From positions 62,001-126,000 of the forward strand of contig JAIOYW010000013.1 in NCBI GenBank assembly GCA_021740915.1: a DNA stretch of 64,000 bases, given 5' to 3'. Numbering within the stretch: the first letter of the stretch is position 1; the number at the start of each line of letters is the position of its first letter. The DNA is from Ignavibacteriales bacterium (lineage in GTDB: Bacteria; Bacteroidota; Ignavibacteria; Ignavibacteriales; Melioribacteraceae). Position numbers and translations under genes: made by a program. The notes under the pieces are model-generated. The model had not been told where the DNA came from. It ran no database searches and was given only the letters and a program-made list of their open reading frames with translations. Shown one piece after another: positions 50,737 through 60,506 of this stretch.

Positions 50737-51570
50737 ATGAAAGAAATAAAAGATATCAGCGATTTTATCATGCAATCACAGGGCTTTGATATTTCAAGTT
50801 ATGAAGACTCATTCCTGAAAAAAACACTTCATAAAAGGATATCAGAATCTAAGTCCAATTCCATTGAGGAGTACTCCACTTTTCTTAAGCAAAGCAGTAC
50901 TGAAGGAAATCTTTTAATCGCTTCGCTTCAAAACAATTATAGTGAGTTTTTTCGCAATGCGCTCACTTTTGCAGTTTTGGAACGTATAGTTCTTCCGTCC
51001 TTAGTGCAAAAAAAGAAAAAGAAGGAAATACGTATCTGGTCGGCGGCATGTGCACAGGGGCAAGAGGTTTATAGCATTGCCATCCTTTTGGAAGAACTTA
51101 GGAATGGTGGTAATGAAAAGTTTAATTATAGGATTTTTGCAACCGATAAATGCGATGCACAAATTAATAAAGCCAGAATCGGGCAATACCCATCCTCTGC
51201 GCTAAACAACGTAAATTTTAAACGGGCAAAAAAATGGTTCACAAAGCAAAAGGATACATTTACGATAAAACCTGAGCTGAAGGAAAACATCGATTTTTCT
51301 GTTTTTGATTTGCTCGACAAAAAAATCAGCAGTCCTTCAGCAAGTATATTTGGAGACTTTGATATAGTTATTTGTGCCAATCTGTTATTTTATTTCACCC
51401 CCAAAAAGCGGAGACAGATACTTGACAAAGTAAGCAAAACTGTTTCTAATAGTGGATACCTGATCACAGGTGAAGCAGAAAGAGAAATTTTATTATATGT
51501 GGATTTTAAGGAAATATTTCCACAGTCGGGGATATTTCAGAAAAAGATGGACCGCGCCTGCCTGTGCTGA
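50737..51570 (+). CDS. CheR-type SAM-dependent methyltransferase
   Basis: The 277-residue protein is built as in CheR: an N-terminal helical domain (about 1-80), then a Rossmann domain with I-W-S-A-A-C-A-Q-G-Q-E-V-Y-S-I-A-I near 100-115 (SAM loop), I-F-A-T-D-K-C near 135 and F-D-I-V-I-C-A-N-L-L-F-Y-F near 213. CheR methylates glutamates of chemoreceptors. No CheB or receptor gene is in the window, and neighbours are hybrid kinases, so it may be an alternative signalling methylase. Its last codons (R-A-C-L-C-stop) lie inside a hairpin repeat (51557-51586). Confidence 0.85.
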   Translation: MKEIKDISDFIMQSQGFDISSYEDSFLKKTLHKRISESKSNSIEEYSTFLKQSSTEGNLLIASLQNNYSEFFRNALTFAVLERIVLPSLVQKKKKKEIRIWSAACAQGQEVYSIAILLEELRNGGNEKFNYRIFATDKCDAQINKARIGQYPSSALNNVNFKRAKKWFTKQKDTFTIKPELKENIDFSVFDLLDKKISSPSASIFGDFDIVICANLLFYFTPKKRRQILDKVSKTVSNSGYLITGEAEREILLYVDFKEIFPQSGIFQKKMDRACLC

Positions 51571-51586
51571 CGCTTCGGCAGACAGG
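51557..51586. repeat. Hairpin repeat covering the cheR-like stop codon
   Basis: CCTGCCTG (51557-51564) pairs with CAGACAGG (51579-51586), with one wobble pair. The stop codon TGA at 51568-51570 lies in the loop. A relative with the same arms is at 54264-54283. Confidence 0.6.
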
Positions 51587-51675
51587 GATGAACACGGATA
51601 AAAAATTAGCGATAATATTCGTTTGAAAATCCGCTTTCTCAGCGCTCTAATTTAACTGTATTGAAGAGACTAAAT

Positions 51676-54666
51676 ATGAAACTCGAAAACCTAAAAATCG
51701 GAACACTCCTTAAAGCAGGCTTTGCTATCCTGCTTTTATTCGTAATTGGAATTGGTTTCATCTCCTACCAGCATTCCGACAGAATCCAACAGCAGGCAGA
51801 AGATATGTATAACCATCCCTTACGGGTGCGAACGAGTATTGGTGAATTAACCGCAACTGTTTATGCCATACAGGCTAATGTGAAGAATATTTTTCTAACA
51901 AGCGATACCACGGAGATAGAAGCCGATTTGCATAATCTGGAAGTTTTGGATGCAAATGCCTTCAAACAGATTGAAGTGATTCGGGAACGATACCTCGGGC
52001 CTGTCAGTGATGTTGATGCATTGGAATACGAATATATAAAATGGAAATCCATTCGTGCAGAAGTTATCCGTTTACACCGGTCAGGAGAATTACAAGAAGG
52101 TGCAAGCCGCACAAAATCATCAGGAATTAGCGGGCAGCAGTCAGAAGTCGTACATAGATCATTGGAGAAACTCAGCGCTTTTGCTACCGGTAAGGGAGAT
52201 GAGTTGTATGCCAATTCCAGGGAATTAAATAATGCACTAAACAAGCAATTAGTAATCCTCATCACTGTCATTTTTTTCATATCGCTTCTTATAAGTTGGT
52301 TTTTACTACGGGCTATGCACAAGCCCATTGACGAGCTTATTGGGGCAACCCAGCGCTTTCACAAAGGTGATTTAACAGCCCGCAGCTCCAATACTTCGCA
52401 AAACGAGTTTGGAGAACTATCCAAATCATTCAATGCTTTGGCTGATGACATTCAGGCGAATTTGAGTTTAGGCGAAAATATCGAAAACATCTCCGGAATA
52501 ATGCTTAGCGAGGACGATACAAAACTATTTTTCCAAAAAACACTTCACGCCATTTCCCAACACACCAATTCACAAATTGCTGCGGTTTACCTGCTCAGCG
52601 ATGACCAAAAAACCTATGAGCATTTCGAATCTATTGGTTTGGACACGAATGCCAGACAATCGTTTAGAGCAGAGAACTTCGAAGGTGAATTTGGAACTGT
52701 CCTTTCTTCCCACAAGGTGCATCATATTAAAAACATATCCGAAGATACACGTTTTGTTTTTCATACCGTGAGCGGAAAATTTATCCCGCGCGAAATTTTA
52801 ACCATCCCGGTTACAACCAGTAAGGGAACTAATGCTATTATTTCGCTGGCAAGTTTAGGATTATACAGCAGCCAGTCTATTAAGTTGATTGATAAAATTC
52901 TAAACACCTTAAGCGCTCGTATTGAAGGATTACTGGCTTACGGAAAGATTAAAGAATTTTCGGCTAAACTGGAACATCAAAACACCGAACTGGAAGCTTC
53001 ACAAAGAGAGCTTTCCTCACAAGCAGCTGAACTTATTGAGCAGAATACAGAACTTGAATTGCAAAAGAGACAATTGTCTCAAGCCAGTCAGATGAAAACC
53101 GCTTTCTTTTCGAATATGAGCCACGAACTTCGTACACCCCTTAACTCGGTTATTGCATTGTCGGGAGTACTGTATAAACGACTTGCTAAAAAAATTCCAG
53201 AAGAAGAATACAGCTATATAGAAATTATTCAGCGTAATGGTAAACACCTTTTGAATCTCATTAACGAGGTACTTGATATTGCGCGTATAGAAGCCGGTCA
53301 TGAAGATATTGAAGCCTGTGAGTTTAATTGCACCCGGTTAATTGATGAACTCGTAAACTCTTTGAGCCTGGAAGCAAAACAGAAAAACATCAAACTCATT
53401 CACTCAAAAACTGATACCGGAATATTCATTACTTCTGATCTGAAAAAATGCCGCCACATTTTGCAGAATCTGATCAGCAATGCGGTAAAATTTACTGAAA
53501 AAGGCAAGGTAGAAGTTTCTGCAAAACAAATTGATAAAAACATAATGATTACGGTGACCGATACAGGAATCGGTATTTCTGAAGATCAATCAGCGCATAT
53601 TTTTGATGAGTTTAAACAGGCAGACAGCAGTACCTCAAGGAAATACGGCGGCACCGGTTTAGGACTTGCCATTGCAAAAAAATATACAAATATGCTCGGT
53701 GGTAACATTTCCGTAAAAAGCGATCCGGAGAAAGGCTCTGAATTTACCCTTGTTTTGCCTTTGCAGTATAACATTGAAAGCAGGCAGATTGAAGAAGAAG
53801 ATTCAGGTTCCTTGACTCACAGAACTCAATCTCTGCCTATTCTTAATCCAGACGACTCCGAAAAGACCATTTTGTTGGTGGATGACAACGAATCTGCCCT
53901 TATTCAGGTGAAAGACATACTGGAGGAAAGAGGCTATCGTGTTTTAATCGCCCATGATGGAAGTGAAGCACTTGCAATCATTGAGCATACGATTCCGGAC
54001 GCCATGATCCTGGATTTGATGATGCCTGAAGTAGATGGATTCCAGGTGTTAAAATCAATTCGTGAAAAAGAACAAACTTCCTCGCTCCCTGTGCTGATAC
54101 TCACAGCAAAACATATTACAAAAGATGAACTGAAATTTTTAAAGGGTAATAATGTTCACCTGCTCATTCAGAAAGGCGATGTGAATGCCAATGAAATGTT
54201 GGGAGCAGTTGCAAATATGCTTTTCCCGGAAACCGTAAAATCAGACACCCCAAAACCTGAAACCCTGTCTGCTGACAGGCAGGCTCAAAATATTGAAGGA
54301 AAGCCGGTTGTTCTGATAGTTGAAGACAATCCCGATAATATGCTTTCTGCCAAAGCACTGCTTTCCGATGACTTTACAGTATTGGAAGCCGTAAACGGTA
54401 CTGAGGGTGTTGAAAAAGCGAAGAAATTCAAGCCCAATCTCATTTTAATGGATATTGCACTCCCACAGATGGATGGTATTGAAGCCTTTAATAAAATAAG
54501 AAACGACCCACGATTGCAACAAGTGAAGGTTATTGCACTTACAGCAAGTGCCATGACGCAGGACAGGGCAGCTATACTCGCGTATGGCTTTGATGCTTTT
54601 ATTGCAAAACCTATTGATGAACAAGATTTTTTTAACACTATAAATAAGACGCTTTATGGAAAATAA
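51676..54666 (+). CDS. Membrane hybrid histidine kinase: HAMP-GAF-HisKA-HATPase-REC-REC
   Basis: 996 residues from ATG 51676; the earlier TTG at 51661 is less likely. Order: membrane helix (about 10-30), extracytoplasmic helical sensor (about 35-190), second helix (about 195-214), HAMP (about 215-270), GAF (about 280-425), coiled coil, HisKA with the phospho-His in F-S-N-M-S-H-E-L-R-T-P near 486, HATPase (N-x-x-x-N-A-V-K-F-T-E-K, G-T-G-L-G-L-A near 660) and two receivers (Asp in M-I-L-D-L-M-M-P near 782 and L-I-L-M-D-I-A-L-P near 926). A short hairpin repeat codes part of the linker between the receivers. It overlaps the next gene by 11 bases. Confidence 0.92.
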   Translation: MKLENLKIGTLLKAGFAILLLFVIGIGFISYQHSDRIQQQAEDMYNHPLRVRTSIGELTATVYAIQANVKNIFLTSDTTEIEADLHNLEVLDANAFKQIEVIRERYLGPVSDVDALEYEYIKWKSIRAEVIRLHRSGELQEGASRTKSSGISGQQSEVVHRSLEKLSAFATGKGDELYANSRELNNALNKQLVILITVIFFISLLISWFLLRAMHKPIDELIGATQRFHKGDLTARSSNTSQNEFGELSKSFNALADDIQANLSLGENIENISGIMLSEDDTKLFFQKTLHAISQHTNSQIAAVYLLSDDQKTYEHFESIGLDTNARQSFRAENFEGEFGTVLSSHKVHHIKNISEDTRFVFHTVSGKFIPREILTIPVTTSKGTNAIISLASLGLYSSQSIKLIDKILNTLSARIEGLLAYGKIKEFSAKLEHQNTELEASQRELSSQAAELIEQNTELELQKRQLSQASQMKTAFFSNMSHELRTPLNSVIALSGVLYKRLAKKIPEEEYSYIEIIQRNGKHLLNLINEVLDIARIEAGHEDIEACEFNCTRLIDELVNSLSLEAKQKNIKLIHSKTDTGIFITSDLKKCRHILQNLISNAVKFTEKGKVEVSAKQIDKNIMITVTDTGIGISEDQSAHIFDEFKQADSSTSRKYGGTGLGLAIAKKYTNMLGGNISVKSDPEKGSEFTLVLPLQYNIESRQIEEEDSGSLTHRTQSLPILNPDDSEKTILLVDDNESALIQVKDILEERGYRVLIAHDGSEALAIIEHTIPDAMILDLMMPEVDGFQVLKSIREKEQTSSLPVLILTAKHITKDELKFLKGNNVHLLIQKGDVNANEMLGAVANMLFPETVKSDTPKPETLSADRQAQNIEGKPVVLIVEDNPDNMLSAKALLSDDFTVLEAVNGTEGVEKAKKFKPNLILMDIALPQMDGIEAFNKIRNDPRLQQVKVIALTASAMTQDRAAILAYGFDAFIAKPIDEQDFFNTINKTLYGK
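54264..54283. repeat. Hairpin repeat in the linker between the two receiver domains
   Basis: CCTGTCTG-CTGA-CAGGCAGG, arms related to the repeat at 51557. It codes L-S-A-D-R-Q-A in a linker where an insertion would be tolerated. Confidence 0.55.
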
Positions 54667-57600
54667 AAAGATTAAGATTTTAGTTATAGATGATCTTCAG
54701 GATAACCTGATTACGTTGAACGCATTGATAACAGATGCCTTCCCTGAAGCAATTACACTAAACACACAAAGCGGGAAAGCAGGACTTGATCTGGCAGCCA
54801 AAGAAATGCCTGAGGTTATCCTTCTGGATATTCTTATGCCTGGTATGGATGGGTATGAGGTTTGCCAGAAACTGAAAGCTGATAAAAATTTATGTGATAT
54901 CCCTGTTGTGTTTGTAACAGCCATCGAAAACAACAAAGCAGCGTTGGTAAAGGCATTGGAAAGTGGCGGGGAAGCATTTCTTACCAAACCCATTGATGAG
55001 ATTGAACTTACAGCCCAGATAAGGTCCATGCTAAAAATCAAGAAGGCCAACGATGCCAAGAAAGATGAAAAAGTACGGCTGGAAAAATTGGTAGAAGAAA
55101 GGAACAAAGAACTTGTTCAGGAGCTGGAAGCCCGCAAGCAGGCGGAAAACGAAATAGTTAAGGTTAACAGAAGATTGAAGATATCTACAGAATCTGCCAG
55201 GATAGGTATTTGGGACCTTGATCTGAAAAAAAACCTTCTTACCTGGGATAAAAGAATGTTTGAACTTTACGGCATTGAACCGGATAATTTTGGAGGAGCC
55301 TATGAAGCCTGGAAAAAGAGAGTTCATCCTGATGATTTAGAAAGATCAGATAAAGAAGTTCAAGCTGCAATTGCCGGAGAAAAAGAATTTCACACCCAGT
55401 TTCGAGTTGTTTGGCCAGATGGTCAAATCAGATTCATAGAAGCACATGCAATAGTGAACCATGATTCTGATGGAACTCCGAAAAGTATGGTTGGCGTGAA
55501 TTGGGACATCACCGAGCGCAAGCAGGCGGTGGAAAAACTGAAAGAAAGTGAAGAGAATTACAAGGCTACAGTAGAAAATCTTCAGGTGGGAATGGCGGTT
55601 CATAATAATGTCGGCAGAGTAATATTCTGTAATCCTAAAGCCACGCATTTACTTGGATTAACACACGAACAAATGCTTGGGAAAGAGTTGATTGATCCAT
55701 CCTGGTGCTTTGTAAATGAAGATCTGTCAAAAATGAAAGTTGAAGATTATCCGGTTAGCAGGGTAATTGCCACAAAACAAAAACTCGACTCCTATCAATT
55801 GGGAATAAAAACAAAAGACAGAGATTATATCACCTGGGTGAATGTAAATGCCAATCCTGTTTTTTCCGGAAATGATCTGGAAAAAATTATTGTAAATTTT
55901 ATTGACATCACCGGGCGCAAGCAGGCAGAGGAAGAACTGCGGGAAAGTAAACTACAACTCGAATCTGCGATTAAAGCATCAAATACCGGGTTATGGGATT
56001 GGGATCTGACAAATAATAAAGTGTATTTTTCTTCTGAATGGAAAAAGCAGATTGGATATGAAGATCATGAAATCAGTAGCGATTTCAGCGAATGGCAAAA
56101 CCATGTTCATCCCGATGATCTGAAAAAAGCGCTGAGCCGGGTAAATGCTTTTCTGGAAAAACCATATCCGAATTTTGAAAATGAATTTCGTTTCAGGCAT
56201 AAAAACGGAAGTTATCGCTGGATACTCGCCAAAGCATCAATAATTTATGATAAACATGGAAAACCAATTCGCATGCTCGGTTCACATTTGGACATCACCG
56301 AGCGCAAGCAGGCGGAAGTAAAACTTAAAGAAAGCGAAGAAAGATATAGAAGTTTGGTTAATGCTGTAAATAGTGGTGTTGCAATCTATAAAGTAATGAA
56401 TGAGGGTTTGTCTGGCAGTGATTATATCATTCAGGATTTTAATCAGTTTGCCTTGAAACATGAGATGCTGAATAAAGAGGAGGTTATAGGTAAGAGTCTG
56501 AAAGATATTCGACCCAATATTGATGAATATGGCTTGATTGATATTTTTAGGAAGGTGTGGGAAACTGGAGAATCAACTTATTTTCCCGCTAAAGTTTACA
56601 TAGATGAAAAGTATTCTAACTATTATGAAAACAGGGTATTCAAACTTCCCAGTGGAGAAATCGTTGCTGTATATGATGACGTAACTGAACGTGAAAAAGC
56701 AGAATTAGCTTTAAAAGAGAGCGAAGAACGTTTTAATCTTGCCATGAATGCTTCCAATGATGGCCTGTTTGATTGGAATCTTCTTACCAATAAAATATAT
56801 TACTCACCCGCCTGGAAAAAAATGATCGGTTATGAAGATCATGAAATTCCAAATGATTTCTCGGTTTGGGAAACAACAACTGCCCCGGAAGATGTAAAAA
56901 AATCATGGGAACTGCAGCAGAAACTCATTTTAAAGCAAATAGACCGCTTCATGATTGAATTTAAAATGAAACACAAAGACGGTCATTGGGTAGATATTCT
57001 TTCAAGGGCAAAAGCAATTTTTGACGAAAAAGGAAAAGCAATAAGAATTGTTGGTACGCACACCGATATTTCCGAACGCCGAAAGGCAGATGAAGAAATA
57101 CGTAAAATCGGTAAGCATTATCAGGCTCTTATCGAAAAGGCGCCGGATGGCATTGTGCTGTTAAATGCAGAAGGCAGAATCAAATATGTTAGCCCGTCTG
57201 CTTTAAAAATGTTTGGGTATAATCTTTCGGAAATTATACCAGATGATCCCGCAGAATTTACACACCCCGATGATTTAATGATGGTTCTTTCTGAACTTGG
57301 TAAAGTAGTCGCAAATGCGGATTATATCCCAACTCTGATATATCGCTTTATGGATAAACAGAGTAACTGGCATTGGGTTGAAACGACATTCAGCAACCTT
57401 TTGGCTAATCCAAGCGTTGAATCAATAGTGTTAAATTTCCGCGATATCACCGAACGTAAACAGGCAGAGCAGCAGCAGCGAATAATGGCTGAAATGCTCG
57501 ATATTGCCCCGGGTTCTATCACCGTACACGATACAAGCGGTCGATTTTTGTTTGCAAATAAAAAAACCTTCGAATTGCATGGTTATTCCAAGTCCGAATT

Positions 57601-59824
57601 TATGTCCCTTAATCTGCACGATCTTGATGTTCCGGAAAGTGAAGCCTTACTTAATGAGCGGTTCCGGAAGATTGCCGAAACTGGATATGCATCTTTCGAA
57701 GTAGCCCATTTCCATAAAGACGGACATATTATCCCCATGGAGGTTTTCGCAAAAAAAGTAGAATATGAGGGTCAGTCTGCCGTGCTGAGTATCGCCACTG
57801 ATATTACTGAGCATATAAAAAATGAAGAGGATTTAAAGGTCAGCCTGACTAAATATCAGGTTCTTTTTGATCTATTCCCGGTTGGCATCACCATCACTGA
57901 CTCGGGAGGAAATATAAAAGAGACAAATAAAATTGCAGAAAAGCTGCTTGGCATCTCCCGCGAAGAGCACGTGCGGCGGACAATAAGCGGCGGCGAATGG
58001 CGTATTATAAGACCAGACGGCTCATCAATGCCGGTTTCAGAATATGCCAGCGTTCGTGCAATTAAAGAGGGTTGTCCCGTACACAATATCGAGATGGGTA
58101 TTGTGAAGGACAAAAATGCGATTACGTGGCTCAATGTATCAGCCGAACCTATTCCTCTTGAGGGATATGGGGTTGCAATTACTTATAACGACATTACTCA
58201 TCAGAAACAGGTTGAGTGGGATTTAATTGAGGCTAAAAACAGGGCCGAGGAAAACGAAAAAAAATATCAAAGTATGTTCAATACTATGCAGGAAGGTGTT
58301 TATCTGCATGAGATTATTTACGATGATAATGGAAAACCTAATAATTACAGAATCATCGAAGCAAATTCCGTTTCTGAAAAATATCTGAACATAGAGAGAG
58401 AAAACGCTATCGGGAAATTAGCCACTGAACTTTTTGGAGTACAAACTGCGCCAAATCTTGATATTTATGCCAGGGTTGCCGAGACAGGCGAACCAGTTTT
58501 ATTTGAGCAGTATTTTGAACCAATGAATAAGTATTTTTTTGTTTCTGTTTTTTCACCCAAAAGAGGGGAATTTGCCACAGCGTTTATGGACATCACAAGA
58601 CAAAAAAATTATGAGAATGAAATACTGGCGGCGAAAGAAAAAGCTGAAGAAAGCGACAGGCTTAAGTCAGCATTCCTTGCCAATATGAGCCATGAGATCA
58701 GAACTCCGATGAATGGTATTCTGGGCTTTGCAGAATTACTTAAAGAACCCAATTTATCTGGTGATGAGCATAAAAAGTATATCCAGATAATTGAGAAGAG
58801 CGGGGCAAGAATGCTCAACACTATCAATGCGATAGTTGATATATCAAAAATTGAAGCCGGGCTTATGGAGGTAGATAAAGTAGAAGTAAATATTAATGAA
58901 ATTATGAATTTCGTTTTTCATTTCTTTCAGTCCGAGGCTGACTCCAAAGGGATAGTGCTGCTATTAAGGAATAACTTGACGGCTGAGCAGGCAATAATTA
59001 AAACTGATAAAGAAAAACTGAATGCTATTCTCTTCAACCTTGTAAAAAATGCTATTAAATATACGAAAAAGGGGGTTATTCTATTCGGGTGTTCCATAAA
59101 ACCACATAAGAATGAGAATGACCTTGTGGATAAAAATGAAGTGGAGTTTTTCGTAAAAGATACGGGCATCGGTATTCCGGCTGACAGGCAGAAAGCCGTT
59201 TTTGAGCGATTCATTCAGGCTGATGTTATTGATAAAAATGCTTATCAGGGTTCTGGTCTTGGATTATCAATTTCCAAGGCATACGTTGAAATGCTGGGAG
59301 GCAGAATCTGGCTTAAAAGTGTAGTGGGAACCGGAACAACTTTTTATTTTACAATCCCCGGCGGACCCCACCAGGAATATAGTGGGATTTCTGATCAAAT
59401 CAGCAAGGAAAACTACGGCACAGATCCGAAAAACACTGATAAATTAAGTCTAAAGATACTGGTTGTTGAAGATCATGCACCCTCTGCATTATATATTTCT
59501 CAAATAATTAAAACTGTCAGTAAAGAAACTCTTTTGGCTGAAAGTGGAACCAAGGCTGTTGAACTCTGCCGCAATAATCCTGATTTAGATTTGGTTCTTA
59601 TGGATATCAGAATGCCCGAAATGGATGGATATGAAGCAACACGTCAGATTCGTCTTTTCAACAAGGAAATATTGATCATTGTTCAGACTGCTCACGCATT
59701 AGCAGAATACAGAGATAAATCTCTGCGTGCGGGTGCAGATGCTCATATATCAAAACCTGTTAATAAAGATGAGCTTCTTAAATTGATTCGTTCACAAATT
59801 AGAAACAAAGAAGCGAAGGGTTAG
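54656..59824 (+). CDS. Giant soluble hybrid kinase: REC, nine PAS domains, HisKA, HATPase, REC
   Basis: 1,722 residues without a membrane segment. REC (about 8-125; Asp in V-I-L-L-D-I-L-M-P near 60), a coiled coil (about 135-180), nine PAS/PAC units (about 180-1320), most ending in the linker D-I-T-(E/G)-R-K-Q-A-E, HisKA with phospho-His in L-A-N-M-S-H-E-I-R-T-P near 1347, HATPase (G-S-G-L-G-L-S near 1535), and a final REC (Asp in L-V-L-M-D-I-R-M-P near 1650). The PAS units are of more than one type and could bind haem, flavin or small ligands. The linker DNA is nearly identical in several places, pointing to growth by internal duplication. The overlap with the upstream kinase gene suggests both act in one pathway. 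Confidence 0.92.
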   Translation: MENKKIKILVIDDLQDNLITLNALITDAFPEAITLNTQSGKAGLDLAAKEMPEVILLDILMPGMDGYEVCQKLKADKNLCDIPVVFVTAIENNKAALVKALESGGEAFLTKPIDEIELTAQIRSMLKIKKANDAKKDEKVRLEKLVEERNKELVQELEARKQAENEIVKVNRRLKISTESARIGIWDLDLKKNLLTWDKRMFELYGIEPDNFGGAYEAWKKRVHPDDLERSDKEVQAAIAGEKEFHTQFRVVWPDGQIRFIEAHAIVNHDSDGTPKSMVGVNWDITERKQAVEKLKESEENYKATVENLQVGMAVHNNVGRVIFCNPKATHLLGLTHEQMLGKELIDPSWCFVNEDLSKMKVEDYPVSRVIATKQKLDSYQLGIKTKDRDYITWVNVNANPVFSGNDLEKIIVNFIDITGRKQAEEELRESKLQLESAIKASNTGLWDWDLTNNKVYFSSEWKKQIGYEDHEISSDFSEWQNHVHPDDLKKALSRVNAFLEKPYPNFENEFRFRHKNGSYRWILAKASIIYDKHGKPIRMLGSHLDITERKQAEVKLKESEERYRSLVNAVNSGVAIYKVMNEGLSGSDYIIQDFNQFALKHEMLNKEEVIGKSLKDIRPNIDEYGLIDIFRKVWETGESTYFPAKVYIDEKYSNYYENRVFKLPSGEIVAVYDDVTEREKAELALKESEERFNLAMNASNDGLFDWNLLTNKIYYSPAWKKMIGYEDHEIPNDFSVWETTTAPEDVKKSWELQQKLILKQIDRFMIEFKMKHKDGHWVDILSRAKAIFDEKGKAIRIVGTHTDISERRKADEEIRKIGKHYQALIEKAPDGIVLLNAEGRIKYVSPSALKMFGYNLSEIIPDDPAEFTHPDDLMMVLSELGKVVANADYIPTLIYRFMDKQSNWHWVETTFSNLLANPSVESIVLNFRDITERKQAEQQQRIMAEMLDIAPGSITVHDTSGRFLFANKKTFELHGYSKSEFMSLNLHDLDVPESEALLNERFRKIAETGYASFEVAHFHKDGHIIPMEVFAKKVEYEGQSAVLSIATDITEHIKNEEDLKVSLTKYQVLFDLFPVGITITDSGGNIKETNKIAEKLLGISREEHVRRTISGGEWRIIRPDGSSMPVSEYASVRAIKEGCPVHNIEMGIVKDKNAITWLNVSAEPIPLEGYGVAITYNDITHQKQVEWDLIEAKNRAEENEKKYQSMFNTMQEGVYLHEIIYDDNGKPNNYRIIEANSVSEKYLNIERENAIGKLATELFGVQTAPNLDIYARVAETGEPVLFEQYFEPMNKYFFVSVFSPKRGEFATAFMDITRQKNYENEILAAKEKAEESDRLKSAFLANMSHEIRTPMNGILGFAELLKEPNLSGDEHKKYIQIIEKSGARMLNTINAIVDISKIEAGLMEVDKVEVNINEIMNFVFHFFQSEADSKGIVLLLRNNLTAEQAIIKTDKEKLNAILFNLVKNAIKYTKKGVILFGCSIKPHKNENDLVDKNEVEFFVKDTGIGIPADRQKAVFERFIQADVIDKNAYQGSGLGLSISKAYVEMLGGRIWLKSVVGTGTTFYFTIPGGPHQEYSGISDQISKENYGTDPKNTDKLSLKILVVEDHAPSALYISQIIKTVSKETLLAESGTKAVELCRNNPDLDLVLMDIRMPEMDGYEATRQIRLFNKEILIIVQTAHALAEYRDKSLRAGADAHISKPVNKDELLKLIRSQIRNKEAKG

Positions 59825-60506
59825 AAAAAATGCTGTGTAGTCAAGCCTGAAGTAGTTTTATCAATGGGCGTTTACCCTTAAACTATAAATTAGAATTTGA
59901 AATACACTATTGGTTATATTTACGCCGCGTTTTAAAACACATAGGGCGGCTCTCGCCGCCCTATGTGGAAATGGTGTGGATCGCAATTTTATATTATCAA
60001 TCACAACTTACCGTAATACCATTCTTTTGTGATCCGCCCTCGGATAACGCAGGTGAACCGTCTTGCGCCTCCGGATCAATAAAAAGCAACTGCAACAACT
60101 CTACGCATATTCTATCTGTCCGATAGAATCTTCCTGCAATTTCAGGAATTCACATCCTTGCTCTATATTAATACCTTCAATTATTATGCCGGGATTAAGT
60201 TGTTGTATTTATTGAAAATAGAAATTTGTGTCGTTGCAAAAACACAACATGGCGTTACATTTTTGCAACATTATTAATGGCGAGGTTTATATTTTCTGTG
60301 ATTTGATTGCAAAATCTGAAACGGGGAGGTAAAAAAGAATCCTTTGTCATTATTTAATAAATCTTGTTAAAGCATTTTCTTAAAACAGGTTATACGATAA
60401 ACTCAAAAGAGTTTTCGCGAAAATTCGCACGATTTGGTTGTCAATTTCATCTGATCAATCTTCTGAAAATGGACTTTTCAGCGCCAATGTTACAAAAATG
60501 AACACC
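59825..60506. other. 682-base gap between convergent genes, with hairpin and gene remnant
   Basis: No full gene. At 59938-59967 is a perfect 13-bp stem CACATAGGGCGGC / GCCGCCCTATGTG with a TCTC loop; read on the minus strand it is followed by TTTT. At about 60101-60208, minus strand, a frame reads L-N-P-G-I-I-I-E-G-I-N-I-E-Q-G-C-E-F-L, typical of the C-terminal end of secreted proteins of this phylum, but it has no start. A partly overlapping frame reads on to about 59998. This is probably a decayed gene, or a long 3' tail of the NtrC operon. Confidence 0.4.
59938..59967 (-). terminator. Strong 13-bp hairpin, possible terminator
   Basis: Perfect stem with a 4-base loop. The T run (TTTT then AAAACG) is on the minus strand, but the nearest minus-strand gene stops 540 bases earlier. 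For the plus-strand kinase gene, which ends 113 bases before, no T run follows. Confidence 0.5.
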
